Positions 59,939 through 64,000 of a stretch of 64,000 nucleotides of DNA are shown here, piece after piece. Origin of the DNA: Tardiphaga sp. (GTDB taxonomy: Bacteria > Pseudomonadota > Alphaproteobacteria > Rhizobiales > Xanthobacteraceae); contig JASBVG010000104.1 in NCBI GenBank assembly GCA_030147505.1, forward strand, positions 81,080-145,079, given 5' to 3'. Both the position numbers and the translations under genes were made by a program. Under the pieces are notes generated by a model. The model had not been told where the DNA came from. It did no database searches and was given only the letters and a program-made list of their open reading frames with translations. Each line of letters begins with the position of its first letter. Within the stretch, counting starts at the first letter, position 1.

Positions 59939-60792
59939 CCGGTTATATCGAGCCGATGGTCGGCCGCTACGTGCATGTCGATGTCGACGGGACCATGCAC
60001 CGCATCTACTTCGAGGAAGCCGGCCAGGGCATTCCGCTGGTCTGCCTGCACACGGCCGGCTCCGACAATCGCCAGTGGCGCTATCTGCTGGCTGATGAAG
60101 AGTTCACCAAACACTACCGCATCATCGCCTTCGATCTGCCCTGGCACGGCAAGTCGAACCCGCCGGCCAATTGGGACGGGTCCGAGTATCAGCTGACGAT
60201 GAAGCGTTACACCGAGACGATCCGCGCTTTCTGCGCAGCGCTCGATCTAGACAAGCCCGTCGTGATGGGCTGCTCCATCGGAGGTCGCATCGTGCTCAAT
60301 CTCGCCATCGATCATGCCAGCGAATTCCGCGCGCTGATCGGTCTCGAAGCGGCCGACTTCCAGGCGCCATGGTATGACACCGCCTGGCTCAACCGCCCCG
60401 ACGTGCATGGCGGCGAAGTCTGCGCTGCGTTGGTCTCCGGCCTCGTCGCGCCGCAGTCGCCTGCCGAAGCGCGCATGGAAACGCTGTGGGCCTACAAGCA
60501 GGGTGGCCCCGGCGTGTTCAAGGGCGATCTCTATTTCTATCGCGTCGATGGCGACCTGCGTGGCCGCACAAACGCGATCGATACCACGACCTGTCCGCTC
60601 TATCTGCTCACCGGCGAATACGATTTCTCGTGCTCGCCCGAAGACACTGTTCGCACGGCATCGAGCATTGCGGGCGCAGAGGTGAAGGTCATGGAAGCGC
60701 TCGGTCATTTTCCGATGAGCGAGAACCCTGCGCAGTTCCGGCGTTACATCGCGCCGGTGCTTGAGACCATCAAACAAAAACACAGTTCCTGA
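59935..60792 (+). CDS. Alpha/beta-fold hydrolase
   Basis: 285 residues. Oxyanion segment LVCLHTAGSDNRQWRYLL, nucleophile S114 in MGCSIGGRIVL, acid Asp in LLTGEYDFSCSPEDT, and catalytic His in EALGHFPMSENP complete the triad. The nucleophile elbow G-C-S-I-G-G is typical of ester, C-C bond or enol-lactone hydrolases. Directly coupled to the SCP2-like gene. Likely an early step on the imported compound. Confidence 0.88.
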   Translation: MTGYIEPMVGRYVHVDVDGTMHRIYFEEAGQGIPLVCLHTAGSDNRQWRYLLADEEFTKHYRIIAFDLPWHGKSNPPANWDGSEYQLTMKRYTETIRAFCAALDLDKPVVMGCSIGGRIVLNLAIDHASEFRALIGLEAADFQAPWYDTAWLNRPDVHGGEVCAALVSGLVAPQSPAEARMETLWAYKQGGPGVFKGDLYFYRVDGDLRGRTNAIDTTTCPLYLLTGEYDFSCSPEDTVRTASSIAGAEVKVMEALGHFPMSENPAQFRRYIAPVLETIKQKHSS

Positions 60793-60805
60793 GGAGGGGC
60801 ATCCG

Positions 60806-62011
60806 ATGACATCTTTCAAGACCGCATTCTATTTATCTGCAGCGCTTTTGCTGTCGGCGCAGGTCGCCAGCGCGCAGGAGACCATCAAGATCGGCGTGCT
60901 GAACGACCAGTCCGGCGTGTTCGCTGACAATGGCGGCACTGGCTCCGTCGCCGCAGCAAAGCTCGCGGCTGAGGAATTCGGCGGCGAGATCAACGGCATG
61001 AAGATCGAGATCATCACCGCTGATCACCAGAACAAGCCGGACGTGGCTGCGGCCACCGCGCGCCGCTGGATCGACAATGAGAAGGTCGACATGATCGCCG
61101 ACGGCGCGGCCTCTTCGGCCGGCTTCGCGATCCTCGAAGTCGCCAAACAGAAGAACAAGATCTTTACCATCAGCGGGCCGGGCTCGTCGGATTTCACAGG
61201 CAAGGCCTGTTCGCCGATCTCGTTCCACTTCAACTACGACACCTATGCGCTGTCCAAGCTGACCTCGGAAGCCATCACCAAGGCCGGCGGCAATACCTGG
61301 TATTTCATCTCGGCCGATTATGCTTTTGGCCACGCCTTGCAGCGTGACGCCACCAAGTTCATCGAAGGTGCCGGCGGCAAGGTGATCGGATCCTCCGCGC
61401 ATCCGCTTGGGACTGCGGACATGGCTTCGTTCCTGCTGCAGGCGCAGGGCTCCAAGGCCAAGGTCGTCGGTCTCGCCACCTCCGGCGCCGACGTGCAGAC
61501 GGCAATCAAGCAGGCCGGCGAATTCGGCATCGTCGAGAGCGGTCAGCAGCTTGCGGGTCTTCTCGTCTTCATCACCGACGTCAATGCGCTCGGCCTCAAG
61601 GCCACGCAGGGCCTGCAGGTGACGACGTCGTTCTACTGGGATCTCAACGAGCAGACCCGCGCCTGGGCCAAGCGCTATTTCGCGCTGACCAACAACAAGG
61701 TCCCGAGCATGGTGCAGGCCGGCGTCTATAGCGGCGTGCATCACTATCTTGCGGCGGTGAAGGCCGCAGGCACCAAGGACACGGATGCCGTTGCCAGGAA
61801 GATGCATGAGCTGAAGGTCAACGACGCCTATAACAAGGACGTCACCGTACGTCCGGACGGCCGCGTGCTGCACACCATGTATCTGATGCAGGTGAAGAAG
61901 CCGGAAGAATCGAAGTACAAGTTCGACTATTACAAGGTCGTCACCACCTCGGCCGGAGAGCAGGCCTTCCGCCCGATAAGCGAAGGCGGTTGCCCGCTGG
62001 TCAAAGGCTAA
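60806..62011 (+). CDS. Branched-chain-type ABC substrate-binding protein, orphan
   Basis: 401 residues from ATG 60806 (GAGGAGGGG upstream), Sec signal AFYLSAALLLSAQVASAQ. Peripla_BP_6 pattern: IKIGVLNDQSGVFADNGGTGSVAAAKLAAEEFGGEINGMKIEI, ADYAFGHALQRDATKFI, and SEGGCPLVKG at the end. No LivHMGF genes are near it in this operon, so it must borrow a transporter from elsewhere or serve as a sensor. Confidence 0.9.
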   Translation: MTSFKTAFYLSAALLLSAQVASAQETIKIGVLNDQSGVFADNGGTGSVAAAKLAAEEFGGEINGMKIEIITADHQNKPDVAAATARRWIDNEKVDMIADGAASSAGFAILEVAKQKNKIFTISGPGSSDFTGKACSPISFHFNYDTYALSKLTSEAITKAGGNTWYFISADYAFGHALQRDATKFIEGAGGKVIGSSAHPLGTADMASFLLQAQGSKAKVVGLATSGADVQTAIKQAGEFGIVESGQQLAGLLVFITDVNALGLKATQGLQVTTSFYWDLNEQTRAWAKRYFALTNNKVPSMVQAGVYSGVHHYLAAVKAAGTKDTDAVARKMHELKVNDAYNKDVTVRPDGRVLHTMYLMQVKKPEESKYKFDYYKVVTTSAGEQAFRPISEGGCPLVKG

Positions 62012-62083
62012 GCATCAACTGCTACGGACGCGGCATGGCCGCGTCCGTCTCAAATCTTGATTTTGAAAGTAAGGAAAAGCGGC

Positions 62084-62968
62084 ATGACGACTGCCATTGG
62101 ATTCATCGGTCTGGGTGTGATGGGCGAGCCGATGTGCCGCAATCTCGCAAGGAAGTCGGGCGTGCCCGTCTATGGTTTCGACCGTGCCGACGCCCCACTC
62201 GAACGCCTCGCCGAAGTCGGCGTCAAGCGTGCTGCGACGCTCGCCGAACTGGCGAAACTCTGCGACGTGATCTTCATGGCATTGCCGAGCGGCAAGCATG
62301 TGCAGGCGGTGTGCGAAGGCGATGACGGCTTGCTCGCCCATGCCGATGCGCGCCACACCATCGTCGATCTCGGCACCTCGCCGGTGGAAGCCAGCCGCGA
62401 GCTGGCGAAGAAATTCGCCGCCAAGGGCGCGCAATTCGCGGACGCGCCCATCGCGCGCACGCGTCAGGCTGCCGAAGAAGGCACGCTCAGTGTCATGGTC
62501 GGCGCTTCCGCTGCCAATTTCGCAAAACTGCAGCCGCTGATTGCCACCTTCGCCACCGACATCACCCATTGCGGCGATATCGGCGCCGGGCAGGTGGTGA
62601 AGATCCTCAACAATATGGTGCTGATGGAAACCGTGGTCGCGCTCAGCGAGGCGCTGGAGACAGCGAAGCGCGCCGGCCTCGATCCGAAGGTGGTGTTCGA
62701 GACGCTGGCCAAAGGCTCGGCCGACAGCTTTGCCCTGCGCAATCACGGCATGAAGGCGATGCTGCCGGGTAATTTTCCCGAGCGCGCTTTCTCCACCGAA
62801 TATGCCCGCAAGGATATCTCTTACGCGCTTGATCTCGCGAAGTCGGTGAACATCCAGTTGCAGGGCGCGGAACTCGCCGACAAGATCCTCGGCCAGGCGA
62901 TTGACGCCGGTGACGGCGATCTCTACTGGCCGGTGATCGCCCGCGTTCTCGAGAAAACGCGCATCTGA
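62084..62968 (+). CDS. Beta-hydroxyacid dehydrogenase (3-hydroxyisobutyrate dehydrogenase family)
   Basis: 294 residues from ATG 62084 (AAGGA upstream). N-terminal NAD motif GFIGLGVMGEPMCRNLA and catalytic Lys K173 in GAGQVVKILNNMVL. The usual substrate motif DAPVSGG reads DAPIARTRQAAEEG here, placing it in a side branch of the family with an unknown hydroxyacid. Cytosolic NAD(P)-linked oxidation or reduction; the aldehyde dehydrogenase across the promoter could take its product. Confidence 0.85.
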   Translation: MTTAIGFIGLGVMGEPMCRNLARKSGVPVYGFDRADAPLERLAEVGVKRAATLAELAKLCDVIFMALPSGKHVQAVCEGDDGLLAHADARHTIVDLGTSPVEASRELAKKFAAKGAQFADAPIARTRQAAEEGTLSVMVGASAANFAKLQPLIATFATDITHCGDIGAGQVVKILNNMVLMETVVALSEALETAKRAGLDPKVVFETLAKGSADSFALRNHGMKAMLPGNFPERAFSTEYARKDISYALDLAKSVNIQLQGAELADKILGQAIDAGDGDLYWPVIARVLEKTRI

Positions 62969-62978
62969 TCGGATCACG

Positions 62979-63728
62979 ATGAACAAGCCTGCTGTCAAAA
63001 CCAAAACGGATGCGCCCGCCCGCGAAGGCGGCGAGGGCGTTGCCGCCGTCGAGCGGGCACTGTCCATCGTCTCCGCTTTGGAAAATGCCGACAAGCCGAT
63101 GACGCTCGCCGAACTCGCCGTGCGCACTGGCTTCTACAAGAGCACGATCCTGCGTCTGCTCTCGTCCCTGATCCCGACCGGTTACGTCACCCGACTGCCG
63201 GACGGGACCTATGATCTCGGCCCTACCGCGTTCCGTCTCGGCGTTGCCTTCACCCGCAAGAATGCGCTGGGTCACCATGTGGTCCCGGCGCTGCAGGAGT
63301 TGGTCGATCGCGGCACCGAAAGCGCGTCCTTCCATATGCGTCAGGACAAAGACAACCGCGTCTGCCTCTATCGGGTGAATTCGCGTCACGCGACGCTGGA
63401 TCGCGTCGAGGCCGGCCACAGCTACGCGTTGCTGCGCGGCGCGGCCGGCCACATCATCCTGGCTTATGATGGCGCGACCGGCGACCGCTACGACGCCATC
63501 CGCGCGAATGGCAACGACGTCTCGCTCGGCGAGCGCGATCCGAGCTGTGCCGCGGTGGCGGCACCGGTGTTCGGACCGCGCGGCATGCTGGTCGGCGTCA
63601 TCTCGCTGTCTGGCCCGCGCGAGCGGTTTGGCGAGGCCGAGATCGCGCAGATGAAAGCCACGCTCGGCCCCATCGCGCAAAAGCTGACACAGAATCTCGG
63701 CGGCGAGTGGCCGGAATTTCAATCTTGA
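62979..63728 (+). CDS. IclR family transcriptional regulator
   Basis: 249 residues. Winged helix ~residues 20-85 (VERALSIVSALENADKPMTLAELAVRTGFYKSTILRLLSSLIPTGYVTRLPDGTYDLG) and an effector domain with RNALGHHVVPALQEL and SCAAVAAPVFGPRGMLVGVISLSGP. Within the catabolic operon, 10 bp after the dehydrogenase. Probably binds the array at 58361-58399. Confidence 0.92.
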   Translation: MNKPAVKTKTDAPAREGGEGVAAVERALSIVSALENADKPMTLAELAVRTGFYKSTILRLLSSLIPTGYVTRLPDGTYDLGPTAFRLGVAFTRKNALGHHVVPALQELVDRGTESASFHMRQDKDNRVCLYRVNSRHATLDRVEAGHSYALLRGAAGHIILAYDGATGDRYDAIRANGNDVSLGERDPSCAAVAAPVFGPRGMLVGVISLSGPRERFGEAEIAQMKATLGPIAQKLTQNLGGEWPEFQS

Positions 63729-63745
63729 GAAAGACGTTCTGATCG

Positions 63746-64000
63746 ATGGCCACGTCCTCATCCATGCCTGACGTTCTCGTCATCGGCGGCGGCAATGCGG
63801 CGCTGTGTTCGGCGCTGATGGCGCGCGAGGCGGGCGCATCGGTGCTGATGCTGGAAGCAGCCCCGAAGGAATGGCGCGGCGGCAACAGCATGCATGTGCG
63901 CAACCTCCGCTGCATGCATGATGAACCGCAGGATGTCCTGGTCGAGGCCTATCCGGAAGAGGAATTCTGGCAGGATTTGCTCAAGGTCACCGGCGGCATC
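63746..64000 (+). CDS. tcuA: FAD-dependent tricarballylate dehydrogenase homologue (partial, cut by window end)
   Basis: 85 residues of the N-terminus are seen: FAD-binding VLVIGGGNAALCSALMAREAGASVLMLEAAP, then KEWRGGNSMHVRNLRCMHDEP, a segment diagnostic of TcuA, which oxidises tricarballylate to cis-aconitate. The rest lies beyond the window. tcuB and the TcuC transporter are not visible. A fumarate-reductase-type flavoprotein acting on a related tricarboxylate is the safest call. Confidence 0.85.
   Translation, partial: MATSSSMPDVLVIGGGNAALCSALMAREAGASVLMLEAAPKEWRGGNSMHVRNLRCMHDEPQDVLVEAYPEEEFWQDLLKVTGGI

Noticed and set aside
1..64000. CRISPR arrays, prophage, transposases, tRNA or rRNA genes
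   Set aside because: Looked for regular spaced repeats, integrase or transposase motifs and RNA gene signatures; none was seen.

Overview
The window looks like chromosomal DNA of an alphaproteobacterium of the Bradyrhizobium/Rhodopseudomonas/Tardiphaga group (Nitrobacteraceae). The evidence is high GC, very dense operons with ATGA/TGATG overlaps, many periplasmic-binding-protein transporters, HWE/HisKA_2 histidine kinases, H-NS proteins of the HvrA type, and a palindromic intergenic element of the kind scattered through these genomes. No rRNA, tRNA, CRISPR array, transposase or phage gene was recognised.

Region 1 (1-8.4 kb) is AT-richer, loosely packed and looks like an accessory island. It holds an unknown protein, a hexapeptide acyltransferase, two divergent H-NS-like proteins, small unknown proteins, and the most unusual locus of the window: a Tat-signal mini-protein divergent from a PqqD-HprK-like fusion protein that overlaps an uncharacterised nucleotidyltransferase. 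rfbC and rfbD (the last two steps of dTDP-L-rhamnose synthesis) and a pair of small paralogous ORFs follow.

Region 2 (8.9-20.3 kb) is a probable single operon: YcaC-like hydrolase, XapX protein, YtcJ-like amidohydrolase, DoxX, MFS exporter with an extra C-terminal domain, exported two-domain VOC-like protein and an alginate-export-type outer-membrane channel. Three signalling proteins (GAF-HisKA_2 kinase, receiver-first kinase, FixJ-type regulator) and an AraC regulator come next. Together they read as sensing, processing and trafficking of one small molecule across both membranes.

Region 3 (20.4-31.4 kb) is a nitrogen-scavenging cluster: allophanate hydrolase (AtzF), divergent from a dipeptide/nickel-type ABC importer, AtzG/HpxX, AtzE/HpxY, HpxZ/AtzH and a GntR regulator. 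A near-consensus sigma-54 promoter precedes the importer, so expression under nitrogen limitation is likely. The enzyme that would produce the first ureido intermediate is not in the window.

Region 4 (30.6-43.4 kb) has a second GntR regulator with a near-perfect operator, a second five-gene Opp/Dpp-type importer, a CoA ligase, a single-chain biotin-dependent acyl-CoA carboxylase and a MaoC-like protein: import, CoA activation, carboxylation, hydration. Region 5 (43.4-53.0 kb) has a TetR regulator with two identical operator sites, a three-subunit molybdenum hydroxylase, a branched-chain-type ABC importer and a CoxG-like protein. Region 6 (53.0-58.3 kb) has a palindromic repeat, a LysR regulator, an orphan PAS-GAF-PAS-HWE kinase, a small conserved-looking protein and an aldehyde dehydrogenase. 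Region 7 (58.3-64 kb) is an operon with two orphan binding proteins of different transporter classes, an SCP2-like small protein, an alpha/beta hydrolase, a beta-hydroxyacid dehydrogenase, an IclR regulator and the start of a tricarballylate dehydrogenase (tcuA) homologue cut by the window end. Its promoter carries a repeated GTTC/GAAC array typical of IclR targets.

All calls come from reading the sequence. Family names rest on recognised motifs and not on a database search.
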